NCBI GenBank assembly: GCA_025354985.1
Contig: JANXLU010000093.1
Span: 1-33,733, forward strand
Length of the DNA: 33,733 nucleotides
Origin: Chloroflexota bacterium
Lineage (GTDB): Bacteria; Chloroflexota; Anaerolineae; J036; Brachytrichaceae
Reading direction: 5' to 3'
Shown: positions 24,601 through 32,648 of the stretch, piece by piece
How positions within the stretch are numbered: the first letter of the stretch is position 1
How the letters are laid out: each line of letters starts with the position of its first letter
Program-made: the position numbers and the translations under genes
Notes under the pieces: generated by a model
Told to the model about the DNA's origin: nothing
The model's input: only the letters and a program-made list of their open reading frames with translations
The model's database searches: none

Positions 24601-26241
24601 TTAGCGCCCGATTCCTCCCCCACCCCCAAACGCGGTGCTCATATCCTGATAGATGGCGGCAATGTTGGCTGCATCGCCCGCATAGTAGCTACCGTTTGTC
24701 GCTTGTGCAATGGAGTTTAACTTGTCAAAATCTGCATCGGTGCCATAACCAATCGTGTAGACCGAAGTCGAATTTTGCTTTGCGTAATCCAATAGCTTCT
24801 GATCAAATTTCCAAGATTTACTGCTCGTATCGTTTCCATCAGTAAGGAAAACAATTATGTTGGTTCGCCGGGGAGAATTTGTTTTCTTGATTGCATCTTG
24901 ACCGGCTGCAACAGCATCGTATAGCGCGGTGTTCCCCCCGGCCTGCAAACCCCGAATCGTGCTCGACGCCGTCGTGCGTATCGTCTCTATTCGTTGTGCG
25001 GTGATCAGCGTATTGATATTTGTACTAAATGAAATCAACGTCAACTGATCGTCATTTGCAAGCTGCTCGACAAACTGAGCGGCAGCCGACCGCATACCGG
25101 TAATTTTGGCACCAGCCATGCTCCCACTAACATCCAGCACCATAACCAGGTTGATCGGCTTTCTAGCTGCCTTCCATGACTCCTGCAGCGCAACAATACT
25201 GTCTGCGGCAGGCGGGGCGAGCACCAATTTTGGCATGGCCAAATCAAAACCCCGATCTGGCGTCAAGGCAATCGGCTTGACTGATTGGGACACTGGACGA
25301 AACCCAGCGGCGGCCGCGAGCGTCTGACCTTTATCGCCGAGCAGCCAAGTGCGAAACAACACGGCCGCCTCCTGAGACTCTGCCGTCGCCGCGCTATTGA
25401 CGCAGGCCGGATGCGTGGCCATAAACGTACCTTCAAGAGGATAGACCGGCACAATGTCGCTGTCCCTGCCCATAGCGGCAATACTGCTCTCATATAAAAC
25501 TGCGGCACCCAGGTATTCGATGCTCCTGCTGACCATGACTCCGGCGAGCTGTTCCGTGCTGCTTCCAAAGAGCGCGATATTGCTTTCGAAGGCCGAAAGG
25601 CTGGCTTGGACAACCGGCTGCTTTATGTCCGCAGCCGTCACCGGTTGCTGCTGCTGTTTTGCCGCTTGAACCACTGCAAGTAGCGCAGATGCACCGCTTC
25701 CACTGATTCCAGGATGGGCGTGGGCAAATCGCAGAGTTTTGCCAAACTGCCCCCCGGAATAGTATTGCCAGGCGGACGCATCACCAGCAAGCGACCCTAA
25801 ATCAAGCCAGCCGAGCGAACGGGCGGGATAGCCAAGCGCGTCGGCAATTGGTTTATGCATGGCAATGACCAATGGGCTTAGGGCGGTATCAACGCAATCG
25901 CCCTGAAACATTTTGATACCGTTCAATGCGGCAAGATCCGCCCAAACTTGAGAGTCTGGAACCCACAAATCAGGCCGGGCTTTGGTCACCATGGTCGCAA
26001 CCGCCGCGCCACTTTCCACGCTTGACACATCAGCCCAGACTACACGACCGGTCTTGGTCCTTAGCCCCAAACCATTAAACATGCCCGCCGATTTCATCAA
26101 CCATGACGCGGCGGCAGAATTAGCCTGTACATTCAAAATCAGCGCGCCAGAAGGCGGCGACGTTACGGAACCCCGTCCACAGGCCGCGAGTGCGAGACTC
26201 AAAACGACACATGTAACGCGAACAGGGACTTGGTACTTCAT
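24601..26241 (-). CDS. Lipoprotein fusing a solute-binding-protein domain to a VWA domain
   Basis: The product is 546 residues from ATG 26241, preceded by a good ribosome site (AAGGAG). A signal peptide with lipobox LAAC (lipidated Cys21) is followed by a type 2 periplasmic-binding-protein domain at about 35-320 (KARPDLWVPDSQVW, then GSGASALLAVVQAAKQ). A VWA domain spans 362-540 with an intact metal-ion-dependent adhesion site: Asp370, Ser372 and Ser374 in DVSGSM, Thr438 in GGNTALYDA, and Asp468 in TDGND. The end is Gly-rich. VWA domains bind partner proteins through the metal, while the other half probably binds a small ligand or ion. No ABC permease or ATPase is near, so it looks like a sensor or assembly scaffold on the cell surface. 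Last gene of a three-gene minus-strand operon. Confidence 0.88.
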   Translation of the reverse strand: MKYQVPVRVTCVVLSLALAACGRGSVTSPPSGALILNVQANSAAASWLMKSAGMFNGLGLRTKTGRVVWADVSSVESGAAVATMVTKARPDLWVPDSQVWADLAALNGIKMFQGDCVDTALSPLVIAMHKPIADALGYPARSLGWLDLGSLAGDASAWQYYSGGQFGKTLRFAHAHPGISGSGASALLAVVQAAKQQQQPVTAADIKQPVVQASLSAFESNIALFGSSTEQLAGVMVSRSIEYLGAAVLYESSIAAMGRDSDIVPVYPLEGTFMATHPACVNSAATAESQEAAVLFRTWLLGDKGQTLAAAAGFRPVSQSVKPIALTPDRGFDLAMPKLVLAPPAADSIVALQESWKAARKPINLVMVLDVSGSMAGAKITGMRSAAAQFVEQLANDDQLTLISFSTNINTLITAQRIETIRTTASSTIRGLQAGGNTALYDAVAAGQDAIKKTNSPRRTNIIVFLTDGNDTSSKSWKFDQKLLDYAKQNSTSVYTIGYGTDADFDKLNSIAQATNGSYYAGDAANIAAIYQDMSTAFGGGGGIGR

Positions 26242-26286
26242 GTGATGCTCCTTGAATCGTTCCACCGATGGCCCGACGAAATCTTC

Positions 26287-27879
26287 TTAGCGGCCACTGG
26301 TGACCAGTACCATTTCGACGAACCGGTCATCGGCCTGTATGTCGGGATTTTCAGTTTCCCAATGTTCCTTTGGTGGCAAGGTTCCTTCCACAACGAACCG
26401 CGCCTTGTCAATCTTGTGCTGTGACACAAGGTAATCAACGACAGCCTGGCCGCGTGCCGTGGCAAATTCCAGAATCTGCTTGTCGGTATAGGTGCCCTTG
26501 GGTCCCGGCCAGGCACTACTTCCCTTTACGCGCAGGAATAGGCCAACGCTCTGTTGCAGCGTGGGCACAACACAGTCATCAAGTACGCGGCGGCTCTCCA
26601 GCGTCAGAGTCGTGCTGTCAGGCAGGAACTTGAATTCCCGACAGGGCAAAACCGCCAACGTGTCGGCACCCTTGACATTGATGCCACTAAAATCCGGCTT
26701 TGCGCTCATGCTAAAGCTGTCGTTGACGAGGCTGCCGTTTGCCTTTAGTGCCTGATTGGCCGCACTGGCTGCGACAAACAATGGGTTTATCAGGTCCTCG
26801 GGCTTCTCACCATCATTCTGCACGCCCGCAGACGCCCACACGCGACGCGAAATGTTGATCCTGTTAACAAGCGCCGTCGGATCGCGCATAACGAACGCAT
26901 TGGCGGTTAAGTCTGCTTGGGCAATTTTGGTCAATTGACTGCGCAAGTCGGCGGGCTGCTTGACCGCACTCCATTCATTGTTGCCCCACTTGGCGATGGC
27001 CGTTGCAGAGGCATCGAAGTTTTCGGCCTGTTGCTTTAGCGCCTCAAACCAGGCATCATGAAAGGATTGCACCAACTGGGGCTTTTTGGCGATGCTGGCC
27101 TTGCTTGTAATAATCGCATCGACAATAAGCCGGAGTTGACTGGTGGTAATCAACGGTGTGCCACCGCCCGTCTTTGCCCGGGATAGCTGTGGTTCCCACG
27201 CGCTTACGGCATCAGCCTTGCCGTCGTTAAACGCCTTCACCGCGTCGTCCGGTGTATCCGCGGGCACGAGTCGCACATCAAACTTGGCGTTTAATCTGGC
27301 GATACTCAAAACATAGTAGACAAAATATTCGGATGAACTGTCCTTTACAAATGCTATGCGCTTACCCTTCAAATCGTTTATCGTCGCAATATTGCGCGCC
27401 CACAACCCATCCCCGCCCGCGCTCTCGTCGATCAAAGCCGTGATAACACCCTGGCCCTTGGTCGCCACGCTGTCGACCGTGTTTAGCACACAGTCCCATT
27501 GCCCATTGGCTACCAAGGCGTCACTTTGCTCTTCTGTAAGCGCATATTCCGGCTTTCCGGTTAGTTGAAACGGAACAATGCCAAGATGAAATCCACGGGT
27601 CTCATCAAGGCCCGACGCTTGAATCTGAACCAGGGTTAGATAACTGGCGAAGGCATCGGTGCCGCAAATATATGTGGGCTTACCATCCCCCGCCTTGTAG
27701 GCTGCTCCCCAAATTGGAGGCGGCGCCTTGATAACAGGCGTCGGAGACGGTATCGGCGTATTCGTTGCCAGAGCTTCGTTTGCGGGACGGCCGGTAACAC
27801 GATTCAAGGTGATGCCAGCGCCAACGGCTGCTAGCGCCAGCGCAATAATGATAAAAAATATCGTGCGTGTTCTGTTCAT
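26287..27879 (-). CDS. Membrane-anchored solute-binding domain fused to an OmpA-like domain
   Basis: The 530-residue protein has an N-terminal anchor or signal at about 6-25 and a Thr/Pro linker at 38-55. An NMT1/SsuA-type binding domain spans about 65-350 (INDLKGKRIAFVKDSSSEYFVYYVL, KAFNDGKADAVSAWEP). An OmpA-like domain spans about 405-530 (REFKFLPDSTTLTLESRRVLDDCV, then FATARGQAVVDYLVSQHKI). OmpA domains normally hold peptidoglycan through an Asp and an Arg. The Arg (in ATARG, about 476) is present, but the usual GHTD is GSSA here, so the Asp is missing. The protein therefore may sense a ligand while weakly or differently touching the wall. It is the middle gene of the operon, with 45 bases to the VWA lipoprotein start. 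Confidence 0.85.
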   Translation of the reverse strand: MNRTRTIFFIIIALALAAVGAGITLNRVTGRPANEALATNTPIPSPTPVIKAPPPIWGAAYKAGDGKPTYICGTDAFASYLTLVQIQASGLDETRGFHLGIVPFQLTGKPEYALTEEQSDALVANGQWDCVLNTVDSVATKGQGVITALIDESAGGDGLWARNIATINDLKGKRIAFVKDSSSEYFVYYVLSIARLNAKFDVRLVPADTPDDAVKAFNDGKADAVSAWEPQLSRAKTGGGTPLITTSQLRLIVDAIITSKASIAKKPQLVQSFHDAWFEALKQQAENFDASATAIAKWGNNEWSAVKQPADLRSQLTKIAQADLTANAFVMRDPTALVNRINISRRVWASAGVQNDGEKPEDLINPLFVAASAANQALKANGSLVNDSFSMSAKPDFSGINVKGADTLAVLPCREFKFLPDSTTLTLESRRVLDDCVVPTLQQSVGLFLRVKGSSAWPGPKGTYTDKQILEFATARGQAVVDYLVSQHKIDKARFVVEGTLPPKEHWETENPDIQADDRFVEMVLVTSGR

Positions 27880-27952
27880 GTAATCGCTTCTCCTGCTCTA
27901 ATTTCGACCTGCCAGACGTACAGTACGACCGTACCCACCGGCTCATCCAAAT

Positions 27953-28807
27953 CTATCGAACCGTGCGACGGCCCGAGGAATAGACATCCTCCAAGGCCGC
28001 TTGAGTATCTGAAAGTTGCTGGACTTGCTCCTGCATGTCCTGTTGAAGTCGTTGGGCGCGTCCATTGTTGGATTCGCTTGCCCCAATGGTGCGAGCTTGG
28101 CTGTAGATCGTGCCCATGGCTGAAAGTGTGCCATCCAGCTGCATTTGAGCCCTGCTCATGGCCTCCTGCAATTGCCGCAAACTATTCCATTGGGCTTGCT
28201 TCATTTCAACAGCTTTTTCCAAGTCGGGCTGAATGTTGCTGCTCTGAGTCCGTGCGCGTGCCAACTGCGCCTGATACGATGCCAGCTCCTTTGGCACAAT
28301 GTCAATGTCGCGTGCGACGATCGTGTCTTGCATGTAGGCGTCTAATCCAAGCGCAACGCGATACATCTGTCGGATCCAGTCTTCAAGGCCGCCGGCAGCG
28401 CCACGAACATGGAGCGCGAGCAAGCCATCACCCTTTGCGTTGGAATCAGAACCGGTTTCAGTCATGATGCTCTCGCGATATGCGATCGCCTTGACGAGTT
28501 TTTGTCGCAATTCATTGGAGCGAATGGCCGAAAGGTCAAACTGTTCCTTGAACAGCTTGTTCATGACGCTTTGATAGAAACGAACATCGCGTAGCGTAGT
28601 CACCACGAGGCCGATTTCGCCTAGCAGACCCGCCGACAAATACATCCACCATTGACCGGGTATGACGTCAATTTTGAGCGCGGCCAACCCGGCCAATACA
28701 ATGGTCAAAGCAATGACAACCGCGCTTTCGGGCCGAAAGAAGGCATATTGCAAAACATATTTGCGCGCTGCTTCAGCAACACGGTCACCAACAGACATTT
28801 GATTCAT
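27953..28807 (-). CDS. Two-helix membrane protein with long C-terminal coiled coil
   Basis: The product is about 284 residues from ATG 28807 (ATG 28798 also possible). Two membrane helices near the N-terminus (about 27-47, SAVVIALTIVLAGLAALKI, and 53-69, WWMYLSAGLLGEIGLVV) are followed by a soluble region. A Gln/Ala-rich coiled coil follows from about 165 to 275 (ELASYQAQLARARTQSS, EMKQAQWNSLRQLQEAM, RLQQDMQEQVQQLSD). I do not recognise a named family. The layout recalls XpaC-type proteins, which accompany TelA in tellurite-resistance-like loci, but I cannot show homology. It is the first gene of the operon with the OmpA-fusion and VWA-fusion genes, 73 bases upstream of the former. Confidence 0.7.
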   Translation of the reverse strand: MNQMSVGDRVAEAARKYVLQYAFFRPESAVVIALTIVLAGLAALKIDVIPGQWWMYLSAGLLGEIGLVVTTLRDVRFYQSVMNKLFKEQFDLSAIRSNELRQKLVKAIAYRESIMTETGSDSNAKGDGLLALHVRGAAGGLEDWIRQMYRVALGLDAYMQDTIVARDIDIVPKELASYQAQLARARTQSSNIQPDLEKAVEMKQAQWNSLRQLQEAMSRAQMQLDGTLSAMGTIYSQARTIGASESNNGRAQRLQQDMQEQVQQLSDTQAALEDVYSSGRRTVR

Positions 28808-29126
28808 GACGCCCAAGGCAGCACACTATGCCGGTAGTGTTAGAAGAACGTGAGCGCATAGTGCCCGTCACAATTCTAAAGCCGCGCCATGGCTGCGTCA
28901 TGACAGGGGGCCCGGCAGGGCTCACACATGAAAACTGGTGGCTTTGGAGGATATAAAGAAAGGGCGGGGTCAGACCGAGTTTGAACTTTCCAGGTGATGT
29001 CCAGCGTGGGCGTCAGAGATTTTTCAGCGCATCAGTGATTTTTGCGGAGCAATGTTCTTAATATAGTGTGAGGAGCGGAGAAGAGCGAAGCGGCTTAAGT
29101 TGACGGGTGGATAATCCCTCGCAGCC
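28808..29126 (+). other. Divergent intergenic region between the two operons of the binding-protein/MoxR block
   Basis: These 319 bases hold no convincing gene. They must contain promoters for both operons. On the plus strand a possible -10 TATAGT lies at 29062-29067 without a good -35. An 18-base inverted repeat (28823-28840) lies just upstream of the minus-strand start. A GGTCAGACC palindrome (28968-28976) occurs in the middle. No T-rich terminator is seen. Confidence 0.5.
28823..28840. promoter_or_regulatory. Candidate operator: inverted repeat ACACTA-N6-TAGTGT
   Basis: Perfect 6-base arms flank TGCCGG, 16 bases upstream of the ATG of the coiled-coil protein gene. The half-site TAGTGT recurs at 29064-29069, over the possible -10 box of the divergent MoxR operon. 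It could be the site of a shared regulator, or chance. Confidence 0.3.
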
Positions 29127-30053
29127 ATGTTCAAACAACTATCAGATGTGACCCCGGGTTTGATGAAACAGCAATACATCGCCTCCGATGAAATCAGCAC
29201 CGTCGTATTTTTGGCGGAGCGTATGGGTAAGCCGGTGCTGGCCGAGGGGCCGGCCGGTGTCGGAAAAACCGAACTTGCCAAGGCATGGGCCGCAGCAACC
29301 GGACGCGAATTGATTCGGCTGCAGTGTTATGAGGGATTGGACGAAAGCAAAGCCTTGTATGAATGGGAGTATGCCAAGCAGATGCTATATACGCAGTTGC
29401 TTCGCGACAAAATAGGTGCGACGCTCAGCCAGGCCGGAACCTTGAGGGAAGCCGCGGACAGATTGGGACAGGAAGAAAATGCGTTCTTCTCCGAACGTTT
29501 TTTGCTGCAGCGACCATTACTCAAAGCCCTTATGAACCCAAAACCGGTCGTCCTGCTTATTGACGAAATCGACCGTGCGGACGCCGAATTTGAGGCCTTT
29601 TTGCTTGAAATTTTGAGCGATTTTCAAATATCAATACCAGAGTTGGGAACAATCAAGGCGCTTCACCATCCGGTGGTGGTGCTGACCAGCAACAATACAC
29701 GTGAGCTTAGCGAGGCCCTGAAGCGGCGGGCACTATATTTGTTTATAGATTATCCGTCACAGGAAAGCGAACTGCGCATCGTCAAAATGCGCGCGCCAGA
29801 CCTGTCCCACAAAATGGCGGAACAAGTTGTTCAGATTGTCCAGAAACTGCGCGAGCTTGATTTGAAGAAGAGCCCGAGCGTAGCCGAGACCGTTGATTGG
29901 GCAAAGGCGCTTATCGCGATCAACGCAACCAGTATCGATGAAAAGACGCTGAATGACACGTTGAGTGTCATTCTCAAGCACGAAAGCGACATGCAGCGGG
30001 CAAAAAGAACCCTGCTTAATCCAAAACAGGGTCGCGACACGGGCGCAAGGTAA
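29127..30053 (+). CDS. MoxR-family AAA+ ATPase
   Basis: The 308-residue protein has Walker A GPAGVGKT (41-48), Walker B LLIDEIDRAD (143-152), sensor-1 LTSNNTRELSEALKRR (186-201), and a C-terminal lid. It belongs to the MoxR/CoxD/NorQ-like branch of AAA+ ATPases, which form hexamers and work with a VWA-domain partner to remodel or metallate target complexes. The partner gene follows after 35 bases. No CO dehydrogenase, nitric oxide reductase or methanol dehydrogenase genes are near, so the usual clients are absent. Start ATG 29127 gives the family-typical short N-terminus before GLMKQQYIASDEI. Confidence 0.92.
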   Translation: MFKQLSDVTPGLMKQQYIASDEISTVVFLAERMGKPVLAEGPAGVGKTELAKAWAAATGRELIRLQCYEGLDESKALYEWEYAKQMLYTQLLRDKIGATLSQAGTLREAADRLGQEENAFFSERFLLQRPLLKALMNPKPVVLLIDEIDRADAEFEAFLLEILSDFQISIPELGTIKALHHPVVVLTSNNTRELSEALKRRALYLFIDYPSQESELRIVKMRAPDLSHKMAEQVVQIVQKLRELDLKKSPSVAETVDWAKALIAINATSIDEKTLNDTLSVILKHESDMQRAKRTLLNPKQGRDTGAR

Positions 30054-30088
30054 AGGGCGTGTGAACATATCTGCTGGAGGCAGCATCA

Positions 30089-31480
30089 ATGGAAAACCGG
30101 ATTGTTGAGTTTATTTCCGCATTGCGGAGCAACGGTGCGCGCGTGTCATTGGCGGAGAGTGCCGATGCGGTGCGCGCTGTTACGGAAGTCGGGATTCTGG
30201 ACAAGAACACGTTTCGAGTGGGTCTTAAAAGTACGCTCGTAAAGGAGCCCGCGGACGCGGCCATATTTGAAAACCTATTCCCGCACTATTTTGGTAGCGA
30301 CGGGCCCGAAATGCAACCGGTTGAAGGGCTGACCGAGGAGCAGATGCAGCAGTTGCAGGATGCCATTGAGAACCTGCGCGACCAAATCAGAGAACTCATG
30401 CGGCAGCTGGCCAACGGCGAAAAGCCATCCCGTGAGCAGCTTGAACAGGCGGCCACGCAGGCCGGCATTTCTCCAAACATGCGGGGCAGCGAGCAACTGC
30501 GAGAATGGATGACGCAGCGAATGCAGCGGCAAATGGGCTTGACGCAGCAACAGGTCAAGGATGCGCTGGAGGCACTGCTAAAACAACTAAAAGAGCAGGG
30601 AATGGATGCGGAAGGCCGGCAGGAAGTGCGCGACACCGTACGCGAGAACGCCGAGAGCATGCGGCAGCAAGTTGCCAGATTTGTTGGATCACAAATGCAA
30701 CGCCAGCCTGACGAAAATCGGGATCGCCAGCGAATAGACGACCTCATGAATCGACCGCTGGCCTCGCTGAGCGGGGACGAAACTGACGAATTGCGGGCGC
30801 ACGTACGGCGGCTGGTGGCTCAGCTGCGATCACGGGCCTCGCTTCGCATGCGCCGCGCCAACCGTGAAAAACTGGATGTTCGCCGAACCCTTCGACACAG
30901 TCAAAGGTATGGTGGCGTGCCCATTGAACTCAAACAGAAAAAACACGCGCTGAAACCAAAGATAACGATCATCATAGACGTTAGCACCAGCATGAGACCA
31001 GTGGCCGAATTCATGCTCAGGTTGGTTTACGAGATGCAGGATCAGATTGGCAAGGCGCGGTCGTTTGCTTTCATCGGTGACATGCACGAGATAAGCATGG
31101 TTTTTAGCGAGCATCGGCCGGAGTCCGCAATCCCCATCGTGTTGGAAATGCTTCCACCCGGGCACTACAGCACCGATCTCGGGAACAGCCTTGCAACTTT
31201 CTGCAACAGTATGGCTGATGCCGTCGATCATAGAACGATCTTGATCTTTGTCGGTGATGCACGAAACAATTACAATGATCCCCGTGCGGATCTTGCCGCC
31301 GATCTAAAACGGCGTGCCAGGCGCGTGCTCTGGTTCAACCCCGAGAATCCGTATGAATGGAACACCGGAGACAGTGATATGAACGCCTATCTAACGCATG
31401 CAACCGCTGTGCACCAAGTGGCAACGCTCAAACAGCTTTCGGATGCCATTGACAGTCTGTTTGAACGGCACTATGGTTAG
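30089..31480 (+). CDS. CoxE-like VWA protein with long charged helical region
   Basis: The 463-residue protein has a strong ribosome site GGAGG (30076-30080). The N-terminus (3-65, IVEFISALRSNGARVSLAESADAV) matches CoxE/YehP-type VWA partners of MoxR. Residues about 80-260 are a Gln/Glu/Arg-rich, helical, partly coiled-coil stretch (EEQMQQLQDAIENLRDQI, LLKQLKEQ), longer than usual for CoxE. The VWA domain spans 290-460 with an intact metal site: Asp297, Ser299 and Ser301 in DVSTSM, Thr362 in STDLGNS, and Asp390 in VGDARNNY. No signal peptide, so it is cytoplasmic. It should couple the MoxR ATPase to a client through the metal site. Confidence 0.9.
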   Translation: MENRIVEFISALRSNGARVSLAESADAVRAVTEVGILDKNTFRVGLKSTLVKEPADAAIFENLFPHYFGSDGPEMQPVEGLTEEQMQQLQDAIENLRDQIRELMRQLANGEKPSREQLEQAATQAGISPNMRGSEQLREWMTQRMQRQMGLTQQQVKDALEALLKQLKEQGMDAEGRQEVRDTVRENAESMRQQVARFVGSQMQRQPDENRDRQRIDDLMNRPLASLSGDETDELRAHVRRLVAQLRSRASLRMRRANREKLDVRRTLRHSQRYGGVPIELKQKKHALKPKITIIIDVSTSMRPVAEFMLRLVYEMQDQIGKARSFAFIGDMHEISMVFSEHRPESAIPIVLEMLPPGHYSTDLGNSLATFCNSMADAVDHRTILIFVGDARNNYNDPRADLAADLKRRARRVLWFNPENPYEWNTGDSDMNAYLTHATAVHQVATLKQLSDAIDSLFERHYG

Positions 31481-31491
31481 CGTCTGTATTA

Positions 31492-32043
31492 ATGAATAAA
31501 TTGCCCCAAACATCCCAACCTCAGGACACGCCATCAAACGGAAGCAATGCGGCATTGCGCGTCGGCTTGATTGGTGGTGGCCTTCTGGGTCTTGCGGCCA
31601 TGGCCTCACGGTTTACAGATTCACCCAGCCTTTCGCTATTTGGAGCAGTCATTATTGTGGCTGGTCTTGCTGCAACAGGATTTTATGCAGCACGCGAAAG
31701 CGGTGACAAAAACGTGGCCGCGGCGGTCAGAACCGGTGCGGTCGGGGGCTTAATTGCGGGTTTGCTAACCGGTGTCATGATCGTGCTCGTTTCATTGGTG
31801 CAATCGCTTGATCCAGATACGCAACGCCAGATTGTGGCCCAGACGACCGCAGCAATGACCGAACTATATTCACCGCAAATGATGGCGGACTTTCGTGCGA
31901 GCGGGGTAACCGTGGATGCAGTGTATCCATTGGCCGTTGGTGTACAGCTGATTTGCTGTGGCGCGTTTTTGCCTCTCATGGGTCTTGGTCTGGGCGCGCT
32001 TGGCGGGCGGGCCAGGAGTATCGGCGAGGCCGGGACTCAATGA
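31492..32043 (+). CDS. Four-helix membrane protein A, unknown
   Basis: The 183-residue protein begins 11 bases after the VWA stop. A hydrophilic Ser/Gln/Asn-rich N-terminus (1-20) precedes predicted helices at about 22-40, 47-66, 80-105 and 148-172. Between helices 3 and 4 is a soluble loop of about 40 residues (DPDTQRQIVAQTTAAMTEL). The end is Gly-rich then basic (GGRARS). I recognise no family. The order and spacing of helices and loop, and the local pattern GGLIAGL, match the next protein, suggesting tandem duplication. Confidence 0.65.
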   Translation: MNKLPQTSQPQDTPSNGSNAALRVGLIGGGLLGLAAMASRFTDSPSLSLFGAVIIVAGLAATGFYAARESGDKNVAAAVRTGAVGGLIAGLLTGVMIVLVSLVQSLDPDTQRQIVAQTTAAMTELYSPQMMADFRASGVTVDAVYPLAVGVQLICCGAFLPLMGLGLGALGGRARSIGEAGTQ

Positions 32044-32050
32044 CCAGGGC

Positions 32051-32569
32051 ATGAAGAAAGCCGCACCGAAAGGGCACGCTGAGGCACTAATCGCCGCACG
32101 TAAATCAGCGATCATCCCCGCATTGGTGGGGCTGGCAGCCGCTGGAATTCAGCTCGCGCTTGAACCAGCCTTTGTTGCGCTGCATTGCCTGGTTCTGTCA
32201 CTTGGCGCGGCGTATGTCGGCAGCCTCGCAGCGCGGGCGGCAACACTGCATCGTCCACAGTCGGCAATCCTTGCGGGATCAACTGCGGGATCGATTGCCG
32301 GTCTTGCCTACGGGGTTCCCTTTGCCGCTGTGGCCGGCATCCAGTGGCTCAGATTTGACGCAGCCGAGCTGGCACGGAGGGTCGCGGCCATGACTGATCA
32401 AGAACTGGCCTACGCTCGCGGCGCTGGTTTTGACCCCACCTCCCTGGCATTCCACACCAACCAGGAGGTCAGCTATATATTTGCTTACTTGATTTTTGGT
32501 TTCGGTTTTGGTTGGCTGTTTGGCGCCATTGGCGCCGCCATGGCCAGGCGTGGCCGAACAACAGCCTGA
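32051..32569 (+). CDS. Four-helix membrane protein B, unknown, apparent paralogue of A
   Basis: The product is 172 residues from ATG 32051, 7 bases after the stop of gene A. The frame is open further 5' but overlaps gene A. Predicted helices lie at about 18-36, 42-61, 72-98 and 138-162, with a soluble loop of about 40 residues between helices 3 and 4 (DAAELARRVAAMTDQELAYARG). The basic end is ARRGRTTA. As in A, helix 3 carries a small-residue motif (AGSIAGLAYG) and the loop an R-x-V-A-x-M/T-T pattern. Probably cotranscribed with the MoxR and VWA genes; it could form a heteromeric membrane channel or platform with A, which is only inference. Confidence 0.65.
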   Translation: MKKAAPKGHAEALIAARKSAIIPALVGLAAAGIQLALEPAFVALHCLVLSLGAAYVGSLAARAATLHRPQSAILAGSTAGSIAGLAYGVPFAAVAGIQWLRFDAAELARRVAAMTDQELAYARGAGFDPTSLAFHTNQEVSYIFAYLIFGFGFGWLFGAIGAAMARRGRTTA

Positions 32570-32608
32570 GGCGGTGATTATCGAACTGTGTTAATATTTT
32601 GAGATTGC

Positions 32609-32632
32609 GGCGAGCTCGTTTCGAGCCTCGCC
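32609..32632 (+). promoter_or_regulatory. 5' leader hairpin just before the iron-sulfur carrier gene
   Basis: GGCGAGCTCG and CGAGCCTCGCC can pair into a 10-base-pair stem with one bulged C and a TTT loop. It ends directly against AAGGA (32633-32637), the likely ribosome site. There is no T run, so it is not a terminator. It could affect mRNA stability or translation. Confidence 0.45.
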
Positions 32633-32648
32633 AAGGAATAACTAAAAC

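Noticed and set aside
28968-28976. GGTCAGACC palindrome within GGGGTCAGACC, which recalls repeats linked to IS200-like (REP) transposases
   Set aside because: Only one short copy, no transposase gene and no matching second copy in the window. Too little to call a mobile element.
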